Positions 1-11,226 are shown, numbered from the stretch's first letter. The stretch: 64,000 nucleotides of DNA from Agelas oroides (GCA_949130485.1 OX422191.1:7751754-7815753), one strand, 5' to 3'. Program-made: numbers and translations. Notes: a model not told the origin generated them from the letters alone.

Positions 1-3000
1 CGTGTGGGTGGTGCAATACCGTATAGTGGGAAATTTTCGCTGGTGCAAATTTTCGCGGAAAAGCGTCCAGTCTCTTCAGAAGAAATTTTCGCGGTTTTTA
101 TTTTCGCGGAACGCGGGACGCTCTGACCACACCCCTACCGGTTGATGCGACATCTTCGGAGCGTCTCTTACGGTATTTTGTACAGTAGGAGGCTGATTCT
201 TCTTTACAGCAACCATTTAGAGGGCAGACAGACTGTAGAGAACCATCACGTTCACACGGTACTCAACGTACGCACGTAATGACGTCAGCAATTTCCATCT
301 TAGTTCATTTTTTCGCGGTTTTTATTTTCGCGGAAGCAGGTCTGTCCGCGAAAATCGCGAAAATTTGCACCCAGCGAAAATTTCCCGCTATACGGTATAC
401 ATGTTATATAAAAAAATTAGCTTCAATGGAACCAACAATTTCACTGGAAACTCAGCATACTATGGTGGTGCAATGTACACAACTGGCATAATCAGCTTCA
501 ATGGAATCAGCAACTTCATCAAAAACTCAGCGGGCTATAGCGGTGGTGCAATCTACACATCACGCAGTACTGTACTTAGCTTCAAAGGGACCAACAATTT
601 CATCAACAACTTTATACATCGTCATGGTGGAGCTATCTACACATCAGAGAGAACTGTGCTTAGCTTCAATGGAACAAATAACTTCATCAACAACTCGGCA
701 AGCAATAAAGGTCAAGGTGGTACAGTCTATGCAAATTACAATACTGAGGTTACATTCAGTGGAACCAACAACTTTATCAACAATTCAGCAGCTTTTGGTG
801 GTACACTGTTAACACAAAACTATGCTGTAATTAGCTTCAATGGAGCCAACAACTTCTTCAAAATCTCAGCACACTACTATGATGATGGTGATGGTGGTGT
901 GATGTACATGTATGACCATAGTATAGTTAGCTTCAATAGAATCAGCAACTTTAACAACAATACAGCAGGTGCTGATGGTGTTGCAATCCATGCATTAGAC
1001 AATGCTGCAGTCTACTTCAATGGAAGCAACAACTTCTTTAACAACTTGGCAGAAAAAGGTGGTGCACTTTATCTGAATAAGTCCACTTTCTCCATTTTGC
1101 CTAATGCAACTGTGTTGTGGGAGAACAATCATGCAAAACGTGGAGGAGCCATCTATGTTGATGATCAATCTAACCCCTTTGTTTACTGTACTCAAGCCAA
1201 CATATGTACAAGAAAGGATATCTGTTTTTTTCAACTTCCTGGTCAGAATCTGTCCAATCATATTAATGTCCAGCTTGTCTTTAAGAACAACTCTGCTGAT
1301 GATGCCGGAAGTGTGCTATATGGTGGTGCAATAGATAACTGCACATTCACTGGCATGGGCTCATATAGCTCTGGTGAAGTGTTTAACATGTTAGTCTACA
1401 TTGACAATGACAACACAAACTCTAGTATCTCCTCTCCCACATTTCGCATACGTCCATGTGAAAACAATCATCCACACTTCAGTGCATCATCCATTTCATA
1501 TACTGTATATCCTGGTGAAACATTTTATGTTTCAGTTGGTGCTTTTGGACAGAGAAATGGAACAGTTCATCCATCAGCAGTCAGATGTTACATAACCACT
1601 GGTAACCTTCAAGGTTTTCAATACATCCAAATAGTGGTTAACACCTGCACTACATTCAACTACACTGTGTTTTCCCTGTCTCCCGCTAATCCTGCAAAAC
1701 ACGTAAATATAGATTTGTATGCAGATGGTCCATGTTCAACCTTTAGTGATAAACTTGCTATCCAGTTGACAATATATCAGACCTGCCCACCTGGCTTTAG
1801 TCTTTCTGAGCCAGTGAAAGCATGCATATGTGAGCCAAGACTTGCAACATATACAAACAACTGCAATATTACCAATGGAGTAGGACGAATAAAACGCAAT
1901 TCAGGCGAGCGATTTTGGGTTGGGTACGACAATCAGTCTGATGGACTTATCTCCACCCACTCTGCCCCTTTGACTACTGTGTCTCTTATACAGTGGCCTT
2001 TCCTCTCAACAATACAGACAAACAATGTGCACACAACAGGGCAGGCCTCTTGTGTGGAGCTTGCAAGAACGGTTATAGTCTGGCACTGGGTGCTTCTCAT
2101 TGCCAGCAGTGCACTAACAGCCATATTGCCTTGCTCATCCCTTTTGCAGTGATGGGAATAGCTCTAATCCTTTTGCTCTTTTTCTGCAAACTGACAGCAG
2201 CAACAGGAATGCTCAGTGGCGTAGTGTTCTATGCCAATATTGTTGGAGCCAATCGTACCATCTTTCTACCAGTGAAATCTACTGATGCTTTTTCAGTCTT
2301 CATTGCATGGCTAAACCTTGACTTTGGTATTGAGACATGTTTCTATAATGAAATGGATGCTTACAGTAAAACATGGCTGCAGTTTGTGTTTCCAGTGTAT
2401 ATTTGGCTGCTAGTAGGACTCATGATTCTTGTTAGCAATTACTCCCAGAGATTTGCAAACCAGGTAGGCAACAACCCAGTTTCTGTCTTGGCAACACTCA
2501 TCCTCCTTTCATATGCAAAGATTCTTCGCACATTGATCACCGTTCTTTACAATACCTTTTTTGAATATCCAACAAACAACAGAAGTGTGTGGCTGTATGA
2601 TGCAAACATTGAGTATCTAACTGGCAAACACATTCCACTCTTTATAGTGGCAGTGCTTGTCTTCTTCTTTCTCTTTCTTCCTTACACTCTCTTGCTTCTC
2701 CTTGGACAGTGGCTGCAGGCCTTATCACACTTGAGGCTTTTCACATGGGTCAACAGTGCCAGGCTGAAACCATTTATGGATTCATACCATGCTCCCTACA
2801 AAGCAAAACATCGCTACTGGCCTGGACTACTGCTTATGTTTCGCTTTGTTCTTCTACTTGTGTTTGCCATTGAATTCAATCCTCAGCAAGATTGCAGCAT
2901 CAACCTACTAGCAATTCTAGTGGGAACGGGAATGCTTGTAGTATGGGCCTGGATCAGTAGTGGGGTCCACAAGAATTGGTGTCTAAATGCCCTGGAAGGT

Positions 3001-3426
3001 TCATTTGCACTAAACCTAATCATTTTAGCCGCTTCAACCATGTATATCTACCATGTGAGTCATTCAGAAGGACTTCAGCTTGCAGTTGGGTACACCTCTG
3101 TCTCCATAGCGCAAGCAACATTCATTGGCATCCTTGTGTTTCAGCTGGCAAATGTGACTGGCATCATCCAGTATCTTAAAAGGGTATTTGCTGCTTTGAA
3201 AGGATGCATTATACCAATCCGAGATGGTGAAATTGAGGGTGATGCTGACTCCTTGCCAGACCGGTTGATAAACCCAGACGAGAATGAACTAGTGTCACAA
3301 AGTTCCGCAGTACAGACAGTCGCTGAACCCAAGGAAAGTGAGCTTAATGAAAGGAGGTTAACTCCTGTGTACACTTACAGTTCTCCTAAATACTGCAGTA
3401 GTTATATAAGCATCTCTTTACGGTAA
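1..3426 (+). pseudogene. Pmp-repeat multi-pass membrane protein, copy 1 (broken, 5' part outside window)
   Basis: This is the 3' two-thirds of the gene seen intact at 19505-23464. It contains beta-helix coils with GGAIY and FINNSA-type motifs, the Cys-rich juxtamembrane region and the multi-pass domain. It is broken in three ways. A 377-bp MITE (19-395) sits inside the repeat region. One T is missing near 1950 relative to copies 2 and 3, which shifts the frame; the multi-pass part continues in another frame, open to 3426. The normal TAG stop is TAC here, adding nine residues. Several coil motifs are also eroded (for example GGA to GVA near 980). Bases 1-18 are the coding sequence left of the MITE and match copy 3 (39611-39628) better than copy 2. 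Probably non-functional, although each half is still open. Confidence 0.9.
19..395. mobile_element. MITE, TA target site, about 40-bp terminal inverted repeats
   Basis: Comparison with 39611-39640 shows a clean insertion. The empty site reads GCAATATACATG; here the element lies between TA (17-18) and TA (396-397). Both ends start CCGTATAG, then G/T-GGGAAATTTTCGC, and the arms remain alike for about 40 bp with an internal TTTTCGCGG motif repeated in both orientations. There is no transposase frame. A TA duplication points to a Tc1/mariner-type transposase acting in trans (inference). It is absent from the same place in copies 2 and 3. Confidence 0.9.
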
Positions 3427-3510
3427 ATGTTTTATGTGGACGGTAAGACTTTGACATGCTATTGAGTCGTATATGAACAGCACATCACTACATTGAGTTT
3501 GAATATGTAG

Positions 3511-3516
3511 AATAAA
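3511..3516 (+). promoter_or_regulatory. AATAAA polyadenylation signal, copy 1
   Basis: Canonical AATAAA about 85 bp after the extended stop of membrane-protein copy 1. It is conserved in place at 23581 and 42824, which supports real 3' ends for this gene family. Confidence 0.6.
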
Positions 3517-3797
3517 TGCTTGTTTTGCTATTTAACTTTGTTTGCCAACATTTCTTTTCAATTCTCATACTCATCCAATGTGATGCTCAGTTATGTAGAA
3601 CTTATAAAATAGACCAGATTTTCATTTAAGTCATGCATGTAAGCATCTAGTAACTCTGTATAATTATGCCACTTGTATTAGAAATTGTTGCTGGTCCTAA
3701 ATTAATGACCATCCCAGTGTCCTATATTGATATTGGTCATTTCAGATGTAGACTGTTAACCCAAAAAAATTTTTTTCAAGTTGTTGATATGCCTTAA

Positions 3798-4054
3798 GGT
3801 GGCAGGGAACCTTGTGTTTTCAAGGTCAACAAACCTGGAATCCAAGCTGATAGAATTCTTTGTCTTTGTAAACTTTAAGCGCACAGTCCGTTTTGGGAGC
3901 CTTCATCCGCTCACGGTCCGTAAAATTGGGGATTTTCCCCATTTCCTGTTGGCATTGACATCCAATAATCAGTTTATAATTAAGTTAGTTAAGATGTGGC
4001 CTGGCGGTACCCTTCATGTGGTGGTCGGAACTTTGAAGATAAGCTTAGATCGAC

Positions 4055-4085
<31 letters not shown>

Positions 4086-4825
4086 AAAAAAAAAAAGAAG
4101 GAGTTTAGTAGAGTGCTGTAGTGTCAGTAGCTGTGAGTAGTGTGAAGTGCCTGCTTGTGAAAGCAAGCTTGTGTCTAGAAGCAGCAGAAAGGCCACAGTG
4201 GCCAAGACTGTACTCATTGGGCAGGCCCAGGTCTTGCGATCGTATGCCAAGCCTAGTAGGTGATCGTGGCCCGGTGCTTCGAGTGCTGGGCTGGGCTCTA
4301 ACTAGAATGCGCAATATATCGTTGGTGCTACGTTGCCGTTGACAGGAAAGCTGAACGGTGTTTGTGTGTGGAACAGAACCGTGAGTTGTTTAGCGACATA
4401 AGGGGGAGAGGTGGGGCTAGTAATGCTTACTTGCACTCGTGAATGAGCCCCTCCCGTAGACAAGCTGTGAATTTTTTGAAATGTGCATTCATTTTGGTGC
4501 AGTCAAAGTTGTCCATTCCAGGAGTAGTGACAAACATGAGTCTAGCCTGACTTTGGGAGTAGCTCTGAACAAAAGTTGGCACAGAATGATTTGAGATACA
4601 TTGGTGGTTAGGACGCTACCTACAGTGAGCATGTAGATGCATCCATCGAGTGGCAATTTTGGCTCATGAATATATTAATAAGCTACTAAAACCCATTTTT
4701 TAAATTAGGCAATGCAAGATTTCCCTAAACCAAACCCTAACCCTGAAACTAGGAGCAACACTGGTCCTGACTGTAACCCAGGTTTATGTTTTCGTAACCT
4801 TCGCCGAGTGACTTCCCCCGCCACC
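3798..4825. mobile_element. TTAA-flanked non-autonomous element (piggyBac-like target site)
   Basis: Units 2 and 3 have the uninterrupted site GCCTTAAGTTGC. Here TTAA (3794-3797) and TTAA (4826-4829) flank a 1028-bp insert whose ends are GGTGGCAGGG and CCCGCCACC, an inverted repeat of about 10 bp. TTAA duplication is typical of piggyBac transposition (established knowledge). There is no transposase frame. It contains an AAAC/poly-A tract (about 4060-4097). Its left about 280 bp is homologous to 12674-12955 and its sequence at 4098-4130 to 14134-14166, so this is one repeat family. Confidence 0.88.
4061..4096 (+). repeat. A-rich simple repeat (AAAC then poly-A)
   Basis: Several AAAC units followed by an uninterrupted A run inside the TTAA element. 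In the related element at 12.7-14.2 kb this same spot is occupied by a nested repeat. Confidence 0.85.
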
Positions 4826-5392
4826 TTAAGCTTGCTCTGCTTTTAGCATACAATTTCCAGCTTTATTCTTGGAACTTTTTCTCAAGAATTTGGCATACTT
4901 CTTTTGAAAGGTGGGAGATGTCCTAAACATTTCTGTTATAATACTAGCTAGTGCTTTTACACAACTGTAGCTATAAATAACCTATCTACATACTTATATG
5001 AAGTCTCATATTCATGATTTCTCATATCAGGCTACTTATGTTAGCCATCCTGCCAATACTGTCATGTGCAACAGAAAATTATTGACCAGGTAGTCAACTA
5101 TTCAAATTCTGGAAATTCAGGTGCGAGAAATATCCTCCTCTCAATGAAACTCAACTAGCTCCCTAGTACTCATACTTTAATTCTTCACTATATCAAGGTC
5201 TATTGATTTCTATTTTTAATCCCTCACTAATGTAAATACAAAGTAAGGAACACTCAGAAAAGATAAAGAATCAAAATGGAAATGAGTTTCATGTGTTCAA
5301 GTATGGGGAGCTGATAGCATGTATCTTTGGAACAGCACACATGCATGCATGCCACTGCAATAACTACTTGGTTAAAATGACCACCAGTGCAT

Positions 5393-5610
5393 GGTTACTA
5401 CAGTTTCGGGGTTCATTGAACAGGTGGGTAGTATAATTACAAAATACGACTATCATCCATCAACCCCCTTACAATTCCAACTATAGCTTCAAAGAGCTAG
5501 CACAGACAGGTGTCTCTGAAGCTTGATGGATTGATGGATGATAATTGTGTTTTGGAGTCCTTTAATCATATAGAACCACCTGTTCAATGAACCCTGAAAC
5601 CGCAATAACC
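5393..5610. repeat. Foldback (inverted repeat) element, unit 1
   Basis: The left arm begins GGTTACTACAGTTTC and the right arm ends GAAACCGCAATAACC. Arms of roughly 70-80 bp pair with gaps, including the motif GTTCATTGAACAGGTGG and its complement. Conserved in all three units, so older than the duplications. No coding capacity. Confidence 0.8.
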
Positions 5611-5630
5611 TCCACTCATGGCCATTTAAC

Positions 5631-6218
5631 CGTTTAACAGTGATTGACGCCTATACGCGTCATCGAAATTCGGCCGCATGTTATCAGTTGGCCCAATCCG
5701 TTTTGAAGATAGGTTCTGCGCTAGCAGAAAGGGTGGGACAGGGGGAGGTGGGTGGGTGCACCGCTCTGGCTGACAGTGCATGGCGGCTGCTGCAGCTGGC
5801 TATAGAAAAGGTCTGGTCAGGGGGAGGTGGGTGGGTGCACCGCTCTGGCTGACAGTGCATGGCGGCTGCTGCAGCTGGCTATAGAAAAGGTCTGGTCAGC
5901 GCTGGGTGTCCCACTCCTCCACTTTCTTGTACAAATGAGCACAGAAAACGGTCCTTTCACCTTGTAGGGACTCCATTTCTGTTTTTTTTTAGGCAGCTTT
6001 CAGTCTGGAGGAGCGTTCCCTGGTCGGAGGGCCCAGACTATTGAGCGCTCGGTAATGAGTGGGTGTGGTCAGGGTCATGAACCTGCAAAAATCTCCTGAA
6101 GGAAGCTGTGGATCAAGTTTCTCGGGTTAACTCCTGGCAGAAGTGGAAATACAGGTGAAAGAAGGTGGGACTAGTCTACACAAGACCTTTAGGGGAATTA
6201 ATTTAGCATTTAAAGGGC
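5631..6218. mobile_element. MITE with TAAC flanks, present only in unit 1
   Basis: Units 2 and 3 read CATTTAACCAAGTAG; unit 1 has 588 bp inserted between TAAC (5627-5630) and TAAC (6219-6222). Ends are short imperfect inverted repeats around (C/G)TTTAA. A homologous element lies at 57368-57850 with a clearer TTTAACCACC inverted repeat. Internally, a 79-bp block at 5739 is tandemly duplicated at 5818. No meaningful reading frame. Confidence 0.8.
5739..5896 (+). repeat. Tandem duplication, 79-bp period, two copies
   Basis: The block starting CAGGGGGAGGTGGGTG at 5739 is repeated at 5818 without visible differences over almost its full length. It lies inside the 5631-6218 MITE. The homologous MITE at 57.4 kb has a single copy. 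Confidence 0.9.
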
Positions 6219-7522
6219 TAACCAAGTAGTTTTTGCAGTGTGCATGCAAGGGAACCAGCATCTGAAATGGTAGCCAGCATGATAACATCTACTAAAATGC
6301 ATAGTTCATATGTCACTAACCCTAAACCATAGTATCATGCTGTTGGATATAGGGATGAAACTTTGTAAGATATAAAGTTGTACTGTACATGTGTGCTCCT
6401 CCTTGTTGGTAAATTCACATTCTTCGTGGTAGCTGCTGTTGTACGTCACTTGTGATAAGGCTGTTTTGATTTTAATAACCCAAACTTCACCCACATTAAT
6501 GCAACTGCATGGGCGTACATATATCAATGTGGTGCTTTCCTATGTTTTGAATGCCATCAAATTACAGAAACCTCTGTTGTGCGGTGCTTTACCATGTTAT
6601 GGGAATATGCACCAGTGCCACAAACTGCACAGAAGCACAGCTGCTGAGCCCTCAGCCTTACATAACTATCTTTTTAGTACCATTTTACAGGACATAATCA
6701 TTGTGTGAAGCTAGCAATAAGTGTACAGCTGTATAGTTCACTTTCAAAGCCATCGAAAAGAAGCCAAATATCAGAGCCATGTGTGCTAATCCAACAAAGT
6801 ACATTGCATTGCATGAAAGACAAACTCTAAACATAAACATTCCATTGACCTAGTCAGTCTATATATTATGGTACATAGCTAGTACGATATCGACAATAAA
6901 CACTTCCAAATCAGACATACCCTGTACAATTACAAGATAAATCATTATACATTTGATGAAAAAAAATAATGACACTTATATTATGATATGCCTCCAGAAA
7001 AGAATTGGCGATTAAAAGTTTCCTGTAACTCTACTCCGTCCAAACTCAGTCCACAACTTTCATTGTGGGAGCATCTGGAAAATGAGACAGTTCTACGACA
7101 AATTTAAGAAACTTTCATTATACGCTTTGAGCTTGCTTGGCTTTTTACTTTAGCAATTTCTTTTGTGTTGTTGTTTTTTTTCGTTGTTGAGAATCTTGTG
7201 TACTTCTACAGATGCTAATAAACAACTAGGTTGTATACAAAAAAAATCTTGCAGGGTGGTCTAATCATCGCATGAAGTCTTGAGAGTGGTAGTGAAAAAT
7301 AGCTATAGAGGGAGAGAAGAATTAAGTGGTATTAATGGGGTCCTACAGTACTACTGCTGCTGTAATGCCTTTGCTGCTTCATTGTCTGCTAGCTTTCCTG
7401 TCACTAGCTTATCAGATTTTGAGTTGTGTTTCTTTTTAGTCTGTTCCCTCTACAAAGCTCAATGTTTGCTGTTGTAATTTCTGTAGTATTTTCAGCCGGC
7501 CTCAATTCATGACAACCCACAG

Positions 7523-7604
7523 AACATCTGTGAGGGAGTCACTACAACTACACTTCAAAAAGATGATGCTTTTGACAAAAGCTGGTGACTCTCTCACAGA
7601 TGTT
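7523..7604. repeat. Short hairpin next to the array breakpoint
   Basis: GAACATCTGTGAGGGAGTCAC and, about 40 bp later, GTGACTCTCTCACAGATGTTC form arms of about 21 bp with one mismatch. A third related motif (ACAGATGTTCAGTGGT) follows near 7644. Unit 3 loses homology just left of this hairpin. Confidence 0.75.
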
Positions 7605-8492
7605 CAATGGTCACTATATCTGCAAGATCTTGGTTGTTGTTGCACAGATGTTCAGTGGTTACTAACTGCAAGATGCTGGTTGTGAGATAGTCTGGGAAGC
7701 TTCCTCTCCAGTTGTCTTATGTTATCAGCAAAATATATAGTGCGTAACCACTGTCTCTTTTGCTTGTCTGCAACCAGGGTGACCACTCTGTGGTTAAAAC
7801 AACCGATTTGTTTTTGCAATATAAACAGAGCACTCCCCAATATATGTTTATGTGTCAACCCCACGTGGGACTTCGTTTAAACATAGCACTCCCCAAACCA
7901 ATTTTGTGATAAGTGTAGCAAGTTTTCTCTTATGAAGTCATGAAAGTATACAGTATAGGTGCAACTGGATGGTTATAATGAAATGATGAAAGTCTCTCAA
8001 GTTTCTCCACTATGTGGTTATTTTGTATACCAATACTGACATTCTGTCAAAATTACAATGGGAGGTGAATAGATAAATGACACAAACAATGGGTGATATA
8101 AGCTTAACAAGATGATAATGGGATTTTCCACAGCTTTTTGCATGTTGTTTTGAAGTGAAATTACAATTACAAATTACTGTGTTTGAAAACTGTAGTCATT
8201 ATGCAGTCATTACATTTGATTTTTCAATTACTACAACCCTGCTTTGAGGCAGCTGTTTTATGTGTACATACTTAAACATGCTAGATACATACGACAGACA
8301 ATTAGGTATGCAGTACGTACCCACCCACCTAGTATAAACACTGTGGTCAGTCCTCACAATGGATGCAGCTCTATGTAAGCACAAGATGGCCCTTGAGGGT
8401 GAACTTATCCACCATATTGTGCCTGCATGATATCAATAGTTTGCATCAGCATGCAATGAATGTATATACATAACCTTTGATCCACAAACTGA

Positions 8493-8525
8493 ATGACCAC
8501 AGTGTGTAACACACACTGTGGTCAT
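8493..8525. repeat. 33-nt near-perfect palindrome downstream of the EGF/C2 gene
   Basis: The arms ATGACCACAGTGTGT and ACACACTGTGGTCAT are separated by AAC or less. It lies about 150 bp beyond the stop of the minus-strand EGF/C2 gene and is conserved at 26934-26966. It could form a 3'-UTR RNA stem or be a small MITE relic; sequence alone does not decide. Confidence 0.75.
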
Positions 8526-8677
8526 CATGATAATTACTTTTTGTAAACTATGCTTTGTGTTCAGATACAATGGGATGCATACATGCAGCTCCACATCAAT
8601 GCAGATTAACAGTATCCTAGAAAATACCAATTGTTAGTCAAAAGTAAGCAGTCATCAGTCATTACTTGAGTCAGAAA

Positions 8678-10576
8678 TCATTGAAAGCAGTAGTCAAACC
8701 ACACATAACCACTGTAGGCATTATGCCTAACAGATGTCCTTTGGATAGGAAAGGAATTATTGAGGTAGAATGTTTGACTACTTGATAATGCATCATCGTA
8801 AATGACATCTTCATCCCAAACTCTCACTGTGAAGTTCTTCCATGCACGACAACCAAAGTTAAGCCATTCATTCCATTCTGGACTCTCGTCACCACGGTCA
8901 TCTTTGGTACGTTTGTGAAGAGAGTTCCCCAGACAATCATACGCTATAACCTCTAGGTAGGGGTCACTATCATTGAACCATGGGTCTTCATCTGGGAGGC
9001 CTGTTCCTCCTCGAGCATAGACCCGAAAACATCCAACACGGTGTTCACAGTTTAAACCAGCACCCTCCGACTCAGAGCAGTTGCACCAGTAGCCATTACT
9101 AAGTAGTAGACAATGACCCCCATTCTGGCAGGGGTTAGAGTAACAATAGTCAAACTGTTCACATTGAATCCCAATGTAGTTTGATGGACAAGTGCAAGTG
9201 AAACCTGAGTGTAATTCAGTGCAGTTGAACCCTGATTGCTCTTGTGTGCAGTTAGACCCTTCAGTGCAACTGAACTTAGAGTGTGCTTCAGTACAGTTAG
9301 ACACTATAGTGCAGTTCAACTCTGAGAGTCCTTCAGTGCAGGTTCCACCATTTTGACATGGGTTGGGGATACACCCAACAGCCTCTTCACAGGTATCACC
9401 AGTAAACTGTGGGGGGCAGGTACATGTAAAGTTGTCTGCTTCCTCGGTACAAGTTCCTGCATTTTGACATGGGTCTGGAACACACCACCTTCTCTTCAGT
9501 CTACAGATACTGCCAGTAAACTGATTTGTACAGTTACACCTAAAACTTCCAGCCTCTTCAATACATGTTCCTCCATTCAAACATGGATTCGGGTCGCACC
9601 TCTGTGAGCAATCAAATCCACCACAATCGAAACCTAAAGGTATGAGACAACTCCAAGAAAAGAAGTCACGTTTACAGCACAGATCGTGATCGTAGCATCC
9701 CCGGTGAAAACAGCAATCATCACAAATGAACCCCCAATCCCAGCACATAGAACAACTAGGTCCGCACATACCTAAGCAGTTGTCTCCAACTGGACACTCG
9801 TCTCTTGGACAGAATCGGTCATTGGGAAATAAGAAGAATCCACGTGGAATATTGGTGCAAAATTCCGGGGATCTCCTCTCCCGCCGCTGATAATGTTGTG
9901 ATAAAGGTTCGCCATAACCCGATTCTCCACCTTCTCCGGGTAAACTACCAACTTCTTGCATTTTGACCATTGCAAGCTGTTTTGCGAGAGCGTAGAAAGT
10001 CATTGCAGCCGGATTTCCTCGCCCATGTAGACCCGTACTTCCGAGTGCCTTTGCCGCAGCTACAATCAATTCTACCTCTGGATCCATTAGAAGTTCTTTG
10101 AAGGCGTTATCTCGAGTGGCATTTACCCCGCTTCGATCGAGATGTCGTAGGAGCTTCTGTGTGATTCTGCGTCCCTTTACGGCACTTTTTATTTGTTGTG
10201 AGAGAGTTTGGGGCACTATGTAGTCATCTACTGTCCTACTCGCACGAAACTTGTTAACAAGGAGAAAATCCTTCCCCACAACAGACACAAAAGTCGCAGA
10301 CCTGTCTTTTCTCTCAGCGAAAAGTATTGGGTCGCCATATATTGTTACTACGGATAAGCGGTGGGAATCTCCGTACGCTTCACTTAAGAAGTGGATGCCT
10401 CGGTTTGGTGTGAGAAACATCCCCTCTATTTTCTCTGAAGTGACTGTTAACATGTTTAGTTTTTTGCTAGAATCTCCTCCATCACTTGCCGTAGGGATTA
10501 TGGTAGCCGCGCGGCTCAGCAAAACCAAAGTCCCAACTATTTGCAGTAGCGTTAGTAGTGCCATTGAAGCAGTCAT
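8678..10576 (-). CDS. Secreted PLA2-like/EGF/C2 protein, intact copy (632 aa)
   Basis: One uninterrupted frame. Residues 1-23 are a hydrophobic signal peptide. Residues 24-230 are an unrecognised pro-region ending in a furin-like basic site RRERR (about 231-235). A Cys-rich module follows (240-326) with CYDHDLCC (294-301), which resembles the CxxHDxC active-site segment of secreted phospholipase A2; catalysis is unproven. EGF modules lie at about 327-358, 365-396, 402-472 and 478-510. The third is interrupted by short degenerate Cys-rich repeats containing NCT. Residues 515-625 resemble a C2 domain (SDPYLEV, PEWNEWLNFG, VRVWDED), reminiscent of the C2 of perforin-type secreted proteins. The protein is likely exported, cleaved, disulfide-rich and calcium-binding (inference). 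It faces the membrane-protein genes on the opposite strand within each unit. The sister at 27119-29006 is broken, so this is the only open copy seen. Confidence 0.85.
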   Translation of the reverse strand: MTASMALLTLLQIVGTLVLLSRAATIIPTASDGGDSSKKLNMLTVTSEKIEGMFLTPNRGIHFLSEAYGDSHRLSVVTIYGDPILFAERKDRSATFVSVVGKDFLLVNKFRASRTVDDYIVPQTLSQQIKSAVKGRRITQKLLRHLDRSGVNATRDNAFKELLMDPEVELIVAAAKALGSTGLHGRGNPAAMTFYALAKQLAMVKMQEVGSLPGEGGESGYGEPLSQHYQRRERRSPEFCTNIPRGFFLFPNDRFCPRDECPVGDNCLGMCGPSCSMCWDWGFICDDCCFHRGCYDHDLCCKRDFFSWSCLIPLGFDCGGFDCSQRCDPNPCLNGGTCIEEAGSFRCNCTNQFTGSICRLKRRWCVPDPCQNAGTCTEEADNFTCTCPPQFTGDTCEEAVGCIPNPCQNGGTCTEGLSELNCTIVSNCTEAHSKFSCTEGSNCTQEQSGFNCTELHSGFTCTCPSNYIGIQCEQFDYCYSNPCQNGGHCLLLSNGYWCNCSESEGAGLNCEHRVGCFRVYARGGTGLPDEDPWFNDSDPYLEVIAYDCLGNSLHKRTKDDRGDESPEWNEWLNFGCRAWKNFTVRVWDEDVIYDDALSSSQTFYLNNSFPIQRTSVRHNAYSGYVWFDYCFQ

Positions 10577-10892
10577 GACGATCTGGCACCACTGTCCTTC
10601 CCTGGGCTACGCTATCAGTTCAACAGTGAAAACGAGTATTACTCGGGTTAAGCATACGTACTGGTATACCAACGTACATACAGCAATATAATAAGTATGC
10701 ATGTTCTCTATGTGCGATAATCATCTGCAGAGTAGACAAAAGATCTCTGTGATTGTGGGTTGAGAGCGTACTTTCCCTGGAAATCTACATCTGTCATTAT
10801 CAAAACGTGTGGCCAGGCTAAAGACAACGTCAACAGATTTTTGTCTAAGATACACTTTGAGCTCTAAACGTATAATAACGGAACGGTCTCGA

Positions 10893-11028
10893 CTAGCCTC
10901 GTTCCCAGGCCTCCCCTTCCGTTTGTGTTCACAATAATACACGAGACGGGAAGACCGTTTTTCGCTAGTCTTCCGCTCCCGTGAACACAAACGGAAGGTA
11001 AAAACTGGGGAGGCCTGGGAACTAGGCT
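10893..11028. repeat. Foldback repeat with CTAGCCTCGTTCCCAGG arms, unit 1
   Basis: The left arm reads CTAGCCTCGTTCCCAGGCCT and continues to CCGTTTGTGTTCAC. The right arm is its complement, running GTGAACACAAACGG to CCTGGGAACTAGG. Arms are about 45-55 bp with one small gap. The same head motif recurs at 34686 and, degraded, near 57897, so it belongs to a dispersed family. Sister copy at 29327-29462. Confidence 0.85.
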
Positions 11029-11226
11029 GGTGGATCTGTGTGTACAATTGACGATTGCAAAAGCTCACCACAAGCGGGCCCACAGAGGACGCTCATAACG
11101 CGGCATTTAAACAAGTGAAAATTTAAGATGTTGGGGGAGAAGGGAGAGTGTTTGGTTGAAGGGGGCATATAAGCGGAAGCATAAAGCGATTTCACAACCT
11201 AGATAAAACCGTAAGCCTAAACTTAG

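Larger units (their letters stand above)
6219..8677. other. Non-coding spacer, unit 1
   Basis: No gene is recognised here. The sequence is nearly identical to 24660-27118 and, up to 7510, to 43900-45188. Short frames are scattered on both strands without domains. It holds two small inverted repeats (7523-7604 and 8493-8525). Confidence 0.6.

Noticed and set aside
10251..10691. Plus-strand frame of 146 codons opposite the EGF/C2 gene, also at 28681-29121
   Set aside because: It lies antisense to the signal-peptide and pro-region coding sequence; no domain is recognised and conservation follows from the recent duplication.
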